DNA from: Craterostigma plantagineum
Lineage: Eukaryota > Streptophyta > Magnoliopsida > Lamiales > Linderniaceae
NCBI GenBank assembly: GCA_027422505.1
Contig: JAPQWV010000487.1
Span: 62,001-126,000 of the forward strand
Direction: 5' to 3'
Length of the DNA: 64,000 bases
Positions 45,765 to 57,026 of the stretch are shown here, in pieces. The translations under genes and the position numbers were made by a program. The notes below the pieces were generated by a model. That model saw nothing but the letters and a program-made list of their open reading frames with translations, ran no database searches and was not told the DNA's origin. Numbering within the stretch: position 1 is the first letter of the stretch; every line of letters starts with the position of its first letter.

Positions 45765-45947
45765 GTGAACGCCGCGCCGGTCGCTGACGACGCCACCGCC
45801 GGAAATGGCACTCTGGGAGCCGGTCGTAAGTTTCCTAACTCTTGGGGTGTCAAATTGAATTACAAAAACGATAGGGTTGATTCTGTTATTTCCTGGGGGC
45901 CAAATGCTGTGAAATCTGAAATGGGGGGGGCTGAAATGAGACTTTGA
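45765..45947 (+). pseudogene. Possible second captured host exon in L
   Basis: 61 codons with ordinary plant-like composition (AAPVADDATAGNGTLGAGRK, then FPNSWGVKLNYKNDRVDSVI), GC-rich at its start, after which the sequence becomes intron-like. I do not recognise the family. It shares no similarity with retrotransposon proteins I know. It could be chance coding-like sequence. Confidence 0.35.
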
Positions 45948-46840
45948 TAATATTTGGGGTTCTGTTGTTATTTCACTAGGGTTTCTAATGGGCTTGGGCC
46001 TCTTAAATCTGTTGAAATTATATTTTGGGCTCTAGGATTAATTTATTGTGTGGCTTCAATCAATTAAATATTTGGGCTTTTAAGTCTGACGGATTTTGAA
46101 ATACTTGGGGCTAGTATTATTTTATTGGGCTGCATGTATTATTTCTGCGGGGGCCGTGAATTATTATTTTTCATTATTGAAATTATTTTGTTAGTTCCTG
46201 AGAATAATTACCGTGGGGGGTATTGAGATTAATTGTCGTAGCTTGCTAATATTAATTAGTTGGGGTTATTAAAATAAAAATATAGGACCTTTAGAGTCGG
46301 GGGACTTAAATGTATTGGGCTTGATTTATTTCTATAAGGCTCTGAAATTAATTATTTGGGCTAGAATATTTGGACTATTGGAATTATTGCCATTGGGCCA
46401 CTAGCCCAGTGGGTCTCCAAAATGTACAGCCTAGGACAGACAGTCACAGGCATACTATTATTAGACTAACATGTCCTCTGTCTGACCATAATGTTCCCTG
46501 ACCAACACCCTATGTGTGTACCCTGGTCGGCTATGAACGTCCCGTCCTTTTCAACACCCCGTGTCAGGATTAGCTGGAACTATGTACCTCCTCCGTACAC
46601 TATGACCCCCAGATTTCAACGTAGCTACTTACATGATAGAGTTCCTACTTAGCTTTCCTACTTAGCTACCGCCCTACAGTTTGGCCATCCCATATCTCAA
46701 AATCTGACATTTCTAGGTCGTCAGATCAGGAGTAACACTGTGCTAGAATTTATTTGTACATGCTTACATCTAACCTGCCATGATGCACTGTTTCGCTAGG
46801 CAATCACTAAATATTACTTCATTATTATTTTTATTATCTC
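45948..46840 (+). other. TGGGCY-rich, intron-like stretch of L
   Basis: About 900 bp, T- and G-rich on the plus strand, with TGGGCT or TGGGCC about nine times between 45985 and 46415 (site II-type promoter words in plants). No ORF. Might be captured intron or promoter DNA. Confidence 0.45.
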
Positions 46841-46939
46841 ACTACGCTCACTCCGTCTCGTACGTGGGAGTTGCTTGTGGCTGTGGCCAGCAGATTTGGC
46901 AGGTATGATGGTCCAGCTCTCCGCTGGCAACCAAAGTCT

Positions 46940-47395
46940 CCTAGCTCCGGGCAGAAACAAAAGCCCCTAAGCACTGCCGTAGCTCCAGACAGAGTTGAAC
47001 ACCGTAAGCCCTGGCTTAGACCCACCCAGGCTGGAAACAGGAGACCGTAAGCCATGGATTCAATCCAGGCTGGAAACGAAGTCCATAAGCCCTGGCTTAA
47101 ATCCAGGTTGGGAGTGAAACCCCATAAGCCCTGGAATAGACCCAGGCTGGACACGAAGCCTCTACGCTCCGATGTAGCTCCAGATGGGAAAGGAAGCCAT
47201 AAGTCCCAGTTCCAAGGACAGGCAGAAAAAGAAGCATATAAGCCCTGGCTTAGGTCCAGGCTAGAAACAAAGTCCATAACGCCTGTTTAAACCCAGGATT
47301 GTGAAACCCTGTAAGCCCTGGCTTAAATCCAGGTTGGGAGCTAAACTCCATAAGCCCTGGCTTGGATCCAGGCTGGACACGAGACCTTTAAGGCC
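46940..47395 (+). repeat. Tandem array 1 of L (about 38-bp unit)
   Basis: About eleven degenerate units of the form CATAAGCCCTGGCTTAGACC then CAGGCTGGAAACGAAGTC. Most contain CCTGG-N7-CCAGG, a small hairpin. Open frames over the array are repeat artefacts. Confidence 0.85.
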
Positions 47396-47900
47396 AGACG
47401 TGGCTGGCCCAGACGTGGCCGCACATATGCGCACCTATAAGCCCAGATGTGGCTGGCCCAGATGTGGCAGCGCGATGCGCACTTATAAGCCCAGACGTGG
47501 TTGGCCCAGACGTGGCCGCGCAGATGGCGCATTAATTAGCCCAGACGTGGCTGGCCCAGATGTGGCCACGCAGATGCGCACCTATAAGCCCAGATGTGGC
47601 CGCGCAGATGCGCACTTATAAGCCCGGACGTGGCTGGCCCAGACGTGGCCGCGCAGATTGCGCCCTAATAAGCCCAGATGTGGCTGAGGCCCAGACGTGG
47701 CCGCGCAGATTGCGCATTAATTAGCCCAGACGTGGCCGCGCAGATGCGCACCTATAAGCCCAGACGTGGCTGGCCCAGATGTGGCCGCGAAGATGCGCAC
47801 TTATAAGCCCAGACGTGGCCACATAGATGCGCACTTATGAGCCCAGATGTGGCTGCGCAGATAGCACACCAATAAGACCAGACAGGGTCGCGCAGATGGC
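47396..47900 (+). repeat. Tandem array 2 of L (about 48-bp unit)
   Basis: Around ten units built from CCCAGACGTGGC, TGGCCCAGATGTGGC, then GCGCAGATGCGCAC and TTATAAGCC. GCGC-AGAT-GCGC forms a tight hairpin in many units. Related shorter copies (CCCAGATGGGGCCGCGCAGATGGCGCT type) recur at 48235-48420. Confidence 0.85.
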
Positions 47901-48234
47901 GCTCGCACGGATGTGACCAACTTCCATATCACCCTGGATAAACGTTTGATGAGTTCATATTGGGCTACCACTAGCGAACCTTGCTGGTCCCTAGATCAGT
48001 TGATGTTGGCCTTGCGAAAGGGACCAACGGACCCGATGAAAAACGAAAATAGACACCGGAGCTGACGTACCAATGAGCTCTTCAGGTACGCATTTCCGTT
48101 AACTAACGATTCCGTAAAAGGGAATTTGAATGCAAACACAGCCAGATGGCGTAACAATCGAGAAAATTGAAGCTGATGAGTCAAGAGAAATGCTCTTCGG
48201 ATATTTCGAATATACCGACAGACATCAGCACTAT

Positions 48235-48420
48235 CCGACAAGCCCAGATGGGCCGCGCACAGGTGGCGATAAAGCCCAGATGGGGCCGCGCAGATGGCGC
48301 TCTGATAAGCCCAGATGGGGTCGTGCAGATGGCGCTCGCACGAATGTGCCCAGACTTTAGGTCACCCTGGACGCCCGACCACCCCAGATGGGCCCGCAGA
48401 TGGCGTTCGCATAGATATGC
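48235..48420 (+). repeat. Second block of array 2-type repeats in L
   Basis: Four or five units of CCCAGATGGG...GCGCAGATGGCGCT, diverged from array 2. Confidence 0.75.
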
Positions 48421-50109
48421 CCAACCTCCAGATTGAATCAGCCAATGCTGGCAGAACCGGCCAATGTCGGCAGAGCTCTTAAGCTCCACTTTGAACCAGC
48501 CAATGCTGTCCGATAGACCCAGGATGGCCGAGAGCTAATAAGCTCCGACTCAACTCCCAAACGGAAGATAGAACCAACCAATGTTGACCTCACACAAGGT
48601 GAAAAGGTTCACTGGCATGCTACGAACCTGATAAAAGGCGAAAACAATGGGTGTCAGACCTAGCCTATGCAGGAGGCCCCAAACCTAGCGCAGACTTCCA
48701 TGGTCTAGCGGTGGAAGAGGCCGAGGTTGGTCCCCGCATTGACAGAGAGGCTGGGCCATAAACACTTAATGAAAAATGTTCCTGGGATAAGGATAGGCCC
48801 CAAGTGGAAAGCTCACCTGGTGACCTACCAACCTGGCAATGACGAACACCCAAAAAGCAAGGAGCGCTGGGTGCAGCTTATACCAACATCTCCCAGGTAC
48901 ATGTTTAGATACACCAATAACCTTTCAGATGAAAGTGTTGGATGTGATGCAGTAGAATGCTGTGAGGAAAGGGCAATGGGAGAAATGCCGTCCCTAAGTA
49001 AACATCTAGAGTATTGCAATTTGCCGAGACGGATCAGCATGGGTACTCACAGTGCAGCTTCCAAGAGAAGGATTGAGGTCGGCAGATAAGGAGGCATACT
49101 ACTCACTTCGAATGCGCTGACAAGCATTAGCACAATTCGAAGTAGGGGGAGTGGAGAGTGGTAGTAGTACAACAGTGAGGCACTTCAGCGAGCCAGAAGT
49201 TGAGATAAGAGACACCTGAGGACCTCCTTTAAAGGCCAGAGGAGCGCTCATAGCCGCCACCGCCACATCCAGGGTGGAAGCTGGCTCTCGTCTAGCAGCA
49301 AAACCTCCCAAGAAGTAGTGTCGCATAAGAGGTTGAGAGATATTTTTGGCAAAGCTGTGTTCCCTCTAGCTTGCCTGCAGAACGCCCTTCCCGGCGCATT
49401 AACTCGAGTCACTCAGCATCGAAGGCTCACTACAGAACAGCGTTCATAGCCTTCTCTCTCCCTGCCAACAAGTCCGTAGCCTGACGTTCAATCAAGGCTT
49501 GCTGCCCCTCCACGAGCTGGTTCATATGGGTCGCAAGCTCATTCTCCTGGACAGCAAGTTCGGCTGCACTTGGCTCTTCTAAGTCAGCGCTCAACCCCAA
49601 GCTGGAAACAAGGCCCGTAGATCCCAGCCTAGCCCCAGGTGGGAACTTTCCTGGTTGATCTACGGACATGTTAAAGACGAGCCCCCAAATCACGGAAACG
49701 AAAGCGATGAGCGTCAAGTCTAGCCTTGGCGGACATCTTCCAGGTACACGTTTGAATCTGTCACTAACCTTTCGGGTGAATGTTTGGACGTGATTGCATC
49801 AGGATTTGGAAGGAAAGTGCGTGAGAAGTGGATGTCGCCCAGACTGGAAACGAATAACCTGAGCCATGGCCTAGCCCAGGCAGAAACGTTTCGGCGTTTG
49901 CTATGGATCTACGGACCTGCCGATGGCAAGTCTCAAGACCGTAAAATAGAAGGCAGTTTCCGGATCAGCTTTCTGGCCTGGACCGCCAGACGACCAATGA
50001 CAGGTCGCCAGGAGTAACACAGATCTCCTAGCTCCCGTACCATGAAAGGAGGGTGCAAGAAGGATACCAAATAGCAAATAAGGTAGCTAGCACGATACAA
50101 TTATCACTA
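48421..50109 (+). other. Interior of L without recognised genes
   Basis: About 1.7 kb. Isolated repeat-like phrases (CCAGGCTGGAAAC at about 49590-49620 and 49840) echo array 1. Short open frames (for example 48727-49089) match nothing I recognise. Confidence 0.55.
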
Positions 50110-50690
50110 ATGCTGCCTGGTGTCCAAAGACCCAACCTAACTGTTGGGATATCTAAGTCCAGCTCCGCGCTGGCACCCAAAGACCCAACCTAACTGTTGG
50201 GATATCTAAGTCCAGCTCCGCGCTGGCACCCAAAGACCCAACCTAACTGTTGGGATATCTAAGTCCAGCTTCGTGCTGGCACAGGAAACCCAACCTAATT
50301 GTTGGGATCTATATCTAAGTCCAGCTCCGGGCTGGCACATAAATACCCAACCTAATTGTTTGGATATCTAAGTCCAGCTCTGCGCTGGCACAGGAAATCC
50401 AATCTATCTAGATTGGGACATCTAAGTCCAGCTCCACGCTGGCACCGGAGTACCCGACCTACGTGGTTGTGAATATAAGTCTAGCACCACGCTAGCATAG
50501 GAAATCTAATCCATCTGGATGGGGACATCTAAGTCCAGCTCCACCATCTAAGTCCAGCTCCACGCTGGCACCAGAGTACCCAACCTACGTGTTTGTGAAT
50601 ATAAGTCTAGATCCACGCTAGCATAGGAAACCTAATCCATCTGGATGGGGATATCTAAGTCCAGCTCTACGCTGGCACACAAAGGCTGAC
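50110..50690 (+). repeat. Tandem array 3 of L (53-bp unit, two hairpins per unit)
   Basis: Three exact or near-exact 53-bp units, then about seven diverged ones. Each unit has hairpin 1, CCCAAC-N6-GTTGGG, and hairpin 2, CCAGC-N5-GCTGG. Diverged units often keep pairing through matched changes: CCAATC/GATTGG at 50399-50416 and CTAGC/GCTAG at 50481-50495. Confidence 0.9.
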
Positions 50691-52072
50691 CTGTCTGTCT
50701 GGGTATCTAAGGCCAATTCCGCTCCGGCGTTCAGGACTCAACCTATTTCATCAGGGTACCGGAGCTCAGCTCTCCGTCGGCACGCCGAGGCTGGCCTACT
50801 TCACAGGGAATATCTATGTTCGACCACGAGCTGACGATTGGAAGCTCAAATTAAGTGTTCAGGATATCTGAGTACAGCTCTCCACGAGGTTTATTGAGCT
50901 TCGAAATGCATAGCAGTAGCCTGGCGTGTAAAATGAGCAGAAGGAGATTCCATCTAATTTAGAGTATTCTGGAGGTGCTACTATGGTAGGCACAGTTCAG
51001 AAGGGGGAAAGACTCGGTCATATGTTTGGAAAAAACTATCTACATTGATAGAAGGATAGCAAGATCACAGGTGCAGAACTACACGAGTGACTAAGACAGA
51101 ATTCTCTGTAACAAAGTTCCAACACCTCTACCTGGCTATCAGTTTGAATACTTCAACCTGGCTTTTCCTCCCTTGCCGACAGATTTGCAGCCTTGCGCTC
51201 GATGAGCTGCTCCTGTTTTGCTGCAAGATCGCTAACTCCTCATTCGATCGCCTAATCGTGCCATCTATATACTTCAGCAGTTCGGTTAGCTCCATGGGGA
51301 CGAGTCACGATCAGGAGTTGGCCAGCAGAGTGGACGTCCCACTTACCTGAGGAGAACGGCGAGGTCCACAGCATCGTAACACAACTCTCACGCTAGCGTA
51401 TGGAGACCTGGCTCCAGCAGTAGGAGTTCCACATCAACTCTCCCTTGATAAAGGGACCTGATCAACCCGGCCAGGTATCCAGCAACGAAGACTTGATCAA
51501 TTCGATCAGGGTTTCCAAGATTCCCAGGTCCAGCTCTATGTTACCTAAGAAGACCTACTTTATCTACTTGGGATTTCTGAGCCGACTCCATGCTGGCATG
51601 CAAAAGCCCTGTCATCTATTTGAGGTTCCCGAGTCTGGCTCCAAAATGGCAAGCAAAGATCCGGCGTACCTCGTCCGGACGTTTTAAGCCCAGATCCAAC
51701 TAATAGGCGGAGACCTGACTTATCTTGTTTGATTGTCTGAAGCAACTCCCCGCCAACTCAAAAAAGACCTGATCTATATGATCAGAATTTTCAAGACCAG
51801 CTCTCCGCTAACGAAGGGGACCTGACCTATCCAGTTAGGATTTCAAGGATCAGCTTTCTGTTAGCAGGGTATCCAGCAAGGTATTGGCTGGCGAGTATCC
51901 AAGTCATCTTGTCGAGACTACTGCGTATATCTCCGTACAGACACATGAAGTCCTAAGCTGTCTGGGACTTCTTGGGCAACGGGAGAAAATGGCCGAAGAA
52001 TAAGAACACGAGAAGAGGAATACATTTTTTTTAATAATACTCCGAGCTGCAATACTTAGCATATTGCAACTC
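50691..52072 (+). other. 3' interior of L
   Basis: About 1.4 kb of non-coding sequence with faint echoes of array 3 (phrases such as TATCTAAG and CAGCTC, up to about 51850). No gene recognised. Confidence 0.55.
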
Positions 52073-52089
52073 AGAGTAGGGGGACTGGA
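52073..52089 (+). promoter_or_regulatory. Polypurine tract of element L
   Basis: GAGTAGGGGGACTGGA immediately before the 3' LTR. Confidence 0.8.
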
Positions 52090-52837
52090 TGCTAGGGGTG
52101 ACCTATCCAGCATTCCTCCTGACCTGACAACCTACAGAGAACAGAGTAGGAGATTGGGTCTGAAGGAGGTAAGGACCAGGTACGAGGTTCGACCAGAACA
52201 GTGTATGAAGGTGAGGTTCAGAGGAGCTCGGGAGATACCCCATGGAGCTACGGAACTGTTCAGAAGGGCCTAAGGAAGTGCCCGAGAAGGACTAAGTGCG
52301 AGGCTCGACTAGAGGCAATGTACGAAGGTGATATTGGGAGGAGCTAGGGAGATGTCCCAGGAAGTTACGGAGCTATCAGGGGGGAACAAATGAAGTGATC
52401 GAGAGAGCTATGGAAGTGACCGGGAGACCTGACAAGGAAGGGCAGTACGAAAACCCTAGCCGCCCTACAGTATAAATAGGGTCTTTTGTCCATTTTACAC
52501 AATAATACACACACCCCACACACACTAACACACCAAGAACACACATAGATATTCTCTCTCTCTCTCTCTTTATCTTCTTCACACTGTTCATAGCCGAGAA
52601 TCACTTGTAAATAAGAGAGAAAAAGTGAGCTTGAGTGTGTAATCTTCCTCTATTAATAGTGAATATTCTCCGGCGGCCCGTGGACGTAGGATTCATCCGA
52701 ATCCGAACCACGTAAGTCATTGTCTCTTTACTTTTCCGTATCGTTCTTCATATATTCAACCACGATTTCATCCGAACCGGCCCTCACCTTATTTCCCGAA
52801 CCATAAATATTGTTGATCGGGGTCGTAACCCGCATCA
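52090..52837 (+). repeat. 3' LTR of element L
   Basis: 748 bp, TGCTAGGGG...GCATCA, with TATAAATAG at 52471-52479. Followed by the TSD AATAT. Confidence 0.94.
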
Positions 52838-52842
52838 AATAT

Positions 52843-53207
52843 ATTATCAAATATAGGTGACCACTCCGAAAAGGACTACGAGCATGCATAAGAATGTGTA
52901 AATCTAATATCTTTGCAGATTGTTTCTAGTCAAAGGCTTCTTATCATCGAGAGATAAAGAAGGTTGTTCGAGGGGCATCTAATATCTTTGCAGATTGTTT
53001 CTAGATGATTGTTTTGAATTACTTGTCTTTTGTAATTTTTATTAAGTTCTTTGGTTATGTAATGGATCTGGGATGTGTTTTGCGAAGCTGATTTAGACTT
53101 GATCAGTTAAGCCTATTGATCTGTTTCAATTCTCAATGTTTGATTACAACAATGAGATGTTATTACAGCAAGACAAAGAAGTAAATTGAAATTCGGCAGT
53201 TTATTTT
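52843..53207 (+). other. Distal interior of M
   Basis: Remaining part of the MULE after L. Contains a 27-bp direct repeat (TCTAATATCTTTGCAGATTG and following bases) at about 52901 and 52979. No transposase domain recognised. Confidence 0.65.
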
Positions 53208-53364
53208 TGTTAACGGAGTTCTCTGTTTTATTAACGGAAAACAAGTATAAGGACTGAAATTGTCGTTGATCAAGAATATGAGTACGGAACTTGTTACGGA
53301 TAAAAATATAAGGACGGAAATTGCGGAGCGTAAAAAATATAGGCACGAAAATTGACATTCGGCC
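53208..53364 (-). repeat. Right terminal inverted repeat of M
   Basis: 157 bp. It ends ...GACATTCGGCC, then the 9-bp TSD. It keeps TGTTAACGGAG, which agrees with the right-hand TSD copy of H and shows that GTTAACAG was the original insertion site. Confidence 0.88.
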
Positions 53365-53373
53365 TATAAAAAA

Positions 53374-53784
53374 TATAATAAAAAATAAGATAATAAAAAA
53401 ATTGATAATAACGAATTGAATAGACGTACATGTTTTGTCCTCAAGTATTATAACTTATCTAAAAGAAGAGGACCATGCATTTCAAAAAGTGACCAAAAAC
53501 AAAAAAAAAAAGACGAGTTCAACAATAGCATAAAATTGTTTTGTGCGGGTGTATGTTATGATGAGAAGGTGACAAAGCACCACCGCCTTAGCATTATGAA
53601 CTAAGGCATATGATATTTCTCAAGGAAGAAGACAAAAGCGGGTAAGTATGTTTAATTTCTCTCACGCATATATATTATATCTTATATATGAATGAACCAA
53701 ACCGAGGAAGCGATTAGGTAGGAAAAGTTTCGATATATTACCTATATTACCTTTTATTGCGATTGATACCTATTTGATGCGGGT
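53374..53784. other. Flank between M and T
   Basis: About 410 bp of AT-rich sequence with no recognised element or gene. The last five bases, CGGGT, would be the TSD of T. Confidence 0.5.
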
Positions 53785-54522
53785 TGTAGGACCCCGGTCC
53801 CCGGAAATTAGGTCGGCCAATAAATTACGTGTGCGCTTTACGTGATTTCATGATAATTGCATATGTATTACATGCTTATGTGAATATTAGGAGAAATTCC
53901 ATACAATTACGTGCTACCATTATGGGTCACGCTGGTTAAAACTTATGTCCTGGGATTTTCGAAATAAGTAAAAGGGGAAAGCAAGAAAATGATAAGTTGG
54001 GTTGAATTACTAATGGGCTAGAATTTAGAAATTTGGGCCCAAGGTGTAAGAGAGGACAACTAGGAGACAAAATCCCGAATTTAAGGGGAAAACCCACGTC
54101 TACACCACACCAAATAATGCATATTAAGAAAATATCTAGCTAAAAAAAATTCCCAAAAACCCCAAAAACTCACCTAAGTAATTGACGGAAGCAAGGGAAG
54201 AACAAGGGAAGGAGCCGAGACGAAACCCAACTCATAAGCACCTCAACTGGCTTAGGATTCGAATTTGGTAAGTAAATACCCTTATTAAGCTTTAAATTTC
54301 GTATCCTAGGTGTAGTTAGAGGTCATTAATGAACTGAAATGCAAAAAGTTGAAGATAATGCCGAAAGAACCTAAATGCGAGATAAATTCATGACAAGGTC
54401 TCTATTCGGACAAACTAGCTAGCAAATAGCTTAAGGTGCGATGTAGAACTTCGAATGCTAGGTAGAATAAAGTCATGGAACTGATTTCGAGGGGTGAAGA
54501 ACGCTGAAAATCGGAGATGATG

Positions 54523-55345
54523 AAAATGTCGAATTGTTAGAAAAATGTCGGTATAAAAGTCGAGGAGAAATTTCATGTCGACATCTAATATTCCAAAATG
54601 TCGAGCTCCATGTAAATGTCGAGGTATTCCAAGGTAAAAAGTCGAAGTGCTAAAATAGAAATGTCGAGCTAAATGTCGACATTTAAGTCGAGCTCAATAT
54701 CGGGAGGAATTGACCATAAAATGTCGAGTCCTTCTATGTTGATAAAAAGTCGAGTTCACGAAATCGGTATAAATGTCGAGATGTTAAAGCTAGAAAAATA
54801 TCGAAACAAAATGTCGAGGTTCATGTGAAGTGCATGTCGACATTTCTAATTCAAATGTCGAATACGATATTGAGGTGTTTTAGGAAAATGTCGAACGCTA
54901 GATAAGGTGTCGACTTAGTGTACCGAGATTTATATAATGTCGAAATGATAGAAAAATATCGAGAAGATAGGAAAATGCCGAATGATTAGCAAGATGTCGA
55001 GACCCTTCAGCCCAAATGTCGAAACCCTTATACACCTCGACATTAACCTCTTCATATCGACATCTTTATAAAACGAAAATATCGAACCCTCATGTGTATA
55101 ATATCGAGGTTATACCGAAACAAATGTCGAATGATAAAAGTCTAGAAAATGTCGGGATGCTATGGTAAAACGTCGAGTTCACGCAAATGTCGAGACTTTA
55201 TCTGGATATAAATGTCGAATAAGAAGACAATGTCGAGAGGTTAAAATGTCGAACACCTTGTATAAATGTCGATATCTTAAATGTCGAAACTTTATCCACC
55301 TCGACATTTGACTTCTTCATATCGACATTCTTGTCATGTTCACCT
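54523..55345. repeat. ATGTCGA word array in the LTR of T
   Basis: The heptamer ATGTCGA, or its complement TCGACAT, occurs about 26 times in roughly 800 bp by my count, usually as AAATGTCGA, with further one-base variants (AAGTCGA, ATATCGA, ATGCCGA). Some are paired as ATGTCGACAT. The same array is in the 3' LTR at about 62270-63085. Confidence 0.88.
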
Positions 55346-56064
55346 ATCAACGTCTTAAGTATAATATCGAGTGATATCCCGACATTGGTATATTACGGGT
55401 AATCTCGAAAACGCATACTGAGATCTTTACATACAACATTAAGGAAAATATTTCAACACTTTTCAAGTACATATATAACCAATATTTTAGAAAATGTACT
55501 GATATAATAATTTTATGTTAAGGTCGAAAATTAGGGATTTTGCCGAACTTCCTAGTCACGAATTTTATACTAATCTTACTCAGGAAATTTATGGGACAAG
55601 GGACTTAATCTAGACTTGAAATTAACGACTTATAATTTAGCGAATTTAATGAGGTGAGATGATTTAATTTGACTAAGGGATCTTATAAAGGCGCATTACT
55701 CATACGTCATTATTTATGCTTAAAGGTCGTACGTTAGGAGCAAACGGGGAAAATACTAATTTCGCTCGGACGACAAGTAAGTAGAAATTCAACTACGACA
55801 CGTACTTGCCTGCGTCTAATTATGTGAATTACGTGCTCGTGTAGTATCTATGAAATGCGTACGAATGAAATGATTTAATTATATGCATGACGGCATGATT
55901 TGCATATGTATATGAGCATAAGCACGAGCACTTGCATGCATGAGTAGTACGTAAGGAGCGAGGTATGAGCGTGCATGAGATCGCCTGTGTGCGATGTATG
56001 TTCGCCGATATTGGCGTTTGTGTCGACTCGAATGAAGAGTCACGGCTTCCCCTATGCAGCCTTT

Positions 56065-56330
56065 AAGGCCTGAATAAGAGGCTGGGTAAATACCCCGTGC
56101 GATAAGGCCTGAATAAGAGGCTGGGTAAATACCCCGTACGATAAGGCCTGAATAAGAGGCTGGGTAATTACCCCGTACGATAAGGCCTGAATAAGAGGCT
56201 GGGTAAATACCCCGTACGATAAGGCCTGAATAAGAGGCTGGGTAAATACCCCGTACGATAAGGCCTGAATAAGAGGCTGGGTAAATACCCCGTACGATAA
56301 GACAGAATAAGAGGCTGGGGAAACGAAGGC
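56065..56330. repeat. 39-bp tandem repeat in the LTR of T
   Basis: Six full units of AAGGCCTGAATAAGAGGCTG then GGTAAATACCCCGTACGAT and a degenerate seventh. The unit contains GGTAAATACC, a near-palindrome. In the 3' LTR the array starts at 63824 and is cut by the window end after about 4.5 units. Confidence 0.95.
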
Positions 56331-56874
56331 CGAGGGCCCGTAAGAAATAAGAGTATAAGAAATAAGAGTATAAGAAAAGAGTAAGAGCGAAAGAAAAGAG
56401 TACGATTATGAGAAAAAGAGTACGAGCGTTAGAAAACGACGACGTGGATTGTCGTACGCTAGGACACGTGCATTCATGCATAATTCTGCTTACTGAGCCT
56501 CGGTGGCTCATTGTTTATGTTACGTGTTGTAGGTACTGACGATCACGGTACGTGATCTGACTTTTACGCGAGGCCGATCTTTTGACGCAGTCCGACCGCT
56601 TTTGAGGTGGGAGTGTGTGTATGGATGACGACCTGTGAAGGCCGGGCGCATAGGGAACTTTGGCTGCACACACACACGTACACTTGTATTTGTAGACAAG
56701 GGCATGATGATGTCGAATGATGTATAACATTCTTTTGGCATGTATATAATATTTCTGCATGCATTTTTAAAATGAAAAATTTATTCGCATTTTTACGTAT
56801 TCGCACAATTACCAAAGCATTAACACTTAGAATTAGAACGGAATACGAGGGCGGGACGACGGGTCCTGACAGAG

Positions 56875-56886
56875 TGGTATCAGAGC
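56875..56886 (+). promoter_or_regulatory. Primer binding site of element T (initiator tRNA-Met)
   Basis: TGGTATCAGAGC three bases after the 5' LTR. Confidence 0.95.
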
Positions 56887-57026
56887 TTCGGTCACAGGTC
56901 CTGCAGACTGTCCATACACACACACTCAAAAGCGCGGAAGCGGCCTTGCTTGTAAGTACGATGTTATGTGAATTTATTGTATGGTTTGATTTATTGGCCT
57001 TAGGAATTATCAGGATAGTTGAGAAA

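Larger units (their letters stand above)
44213..52837 (+). mobile_element. Element L: large non-autonomous LTR element (LARD-like)
   Basis: LTRs 44213-44955 and 52090-52837, TSD AATAT at 44208-44212 and 52838-52842, PBS at 44958 and PPT before 52090. The 7.1-kb interior has no gag, protease, RT or integrase. Instead it holds a captured host-gene fragment, a second possible captured exon and at least three tandem arrays made of hairpin-forming units. LTR differences (about fifteen, nearly all transitions) suggest decay by deamination of methylated cytosine. Long interiors with tandem arrays and a TGGCGCC PBS suggest a Tat-type Ty3/Gypsy parent. Confidence 0.9.
42154..53364 (+). mobile_element. 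Element M: Mutator-like DNA transposon, broken by H and L
   Basis: Terminal inverted repeats of about 157 bp (42154-42309 and 53208-53364, roughly 80% identical) and a 9-bp TSD TATAAAAAA (42145-42153, 53365-53373), the size expected of Mutator elements. Transposase remnants follow the left repeat. Without H and L it is about 2.2 kb, so much of the gene is lost. Both ends start GGC-GAATGTCAATTTTCGT. Confidence 0.88.
53785..56871 (+). repeat. 5' LTR of element T
   Basis: 3,087 bp, TGTAGGACC...TCCTGACA. Contains a dense ATGTCGA array at 54523-55345 and 39-bp tandem repeats at 56065-56330. The minus-strand open frame 55879-56511 arises from the 39-bp repeats and is not a gene. Confidence 0.93.

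Noticed and set aside
45437..45853. 138-codon minus-strand open frame in L
   Set aside because: It is antisense to the captured dimethylase fragment, whose sense strand carries the recognisable protein.
47301..47621. 106-codon frame of repeated SPDVAGPDVA-type residues
   Set aside because: Translation of tandem array 2; not a gene.
53416..53604. 62-codon frame between M and T as a host gene
   Set aside because: Low-complexity, A-rich, no recognisable domain or gene structure.
56065..56330. CRISPR-like regular repeats (also 50110-50690)
   Set aside because: Units are directly adjacent with no spacers, and this is plant nuclear DNA.
55879..56511. 210-codon minus-strand open frame with repeated GLIVRGIYPASYS
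   Set aside because: It is a by-product of the 39-bp LTR repeat, whose length is a multiple of three. No protein family, and it lies within an LTR.
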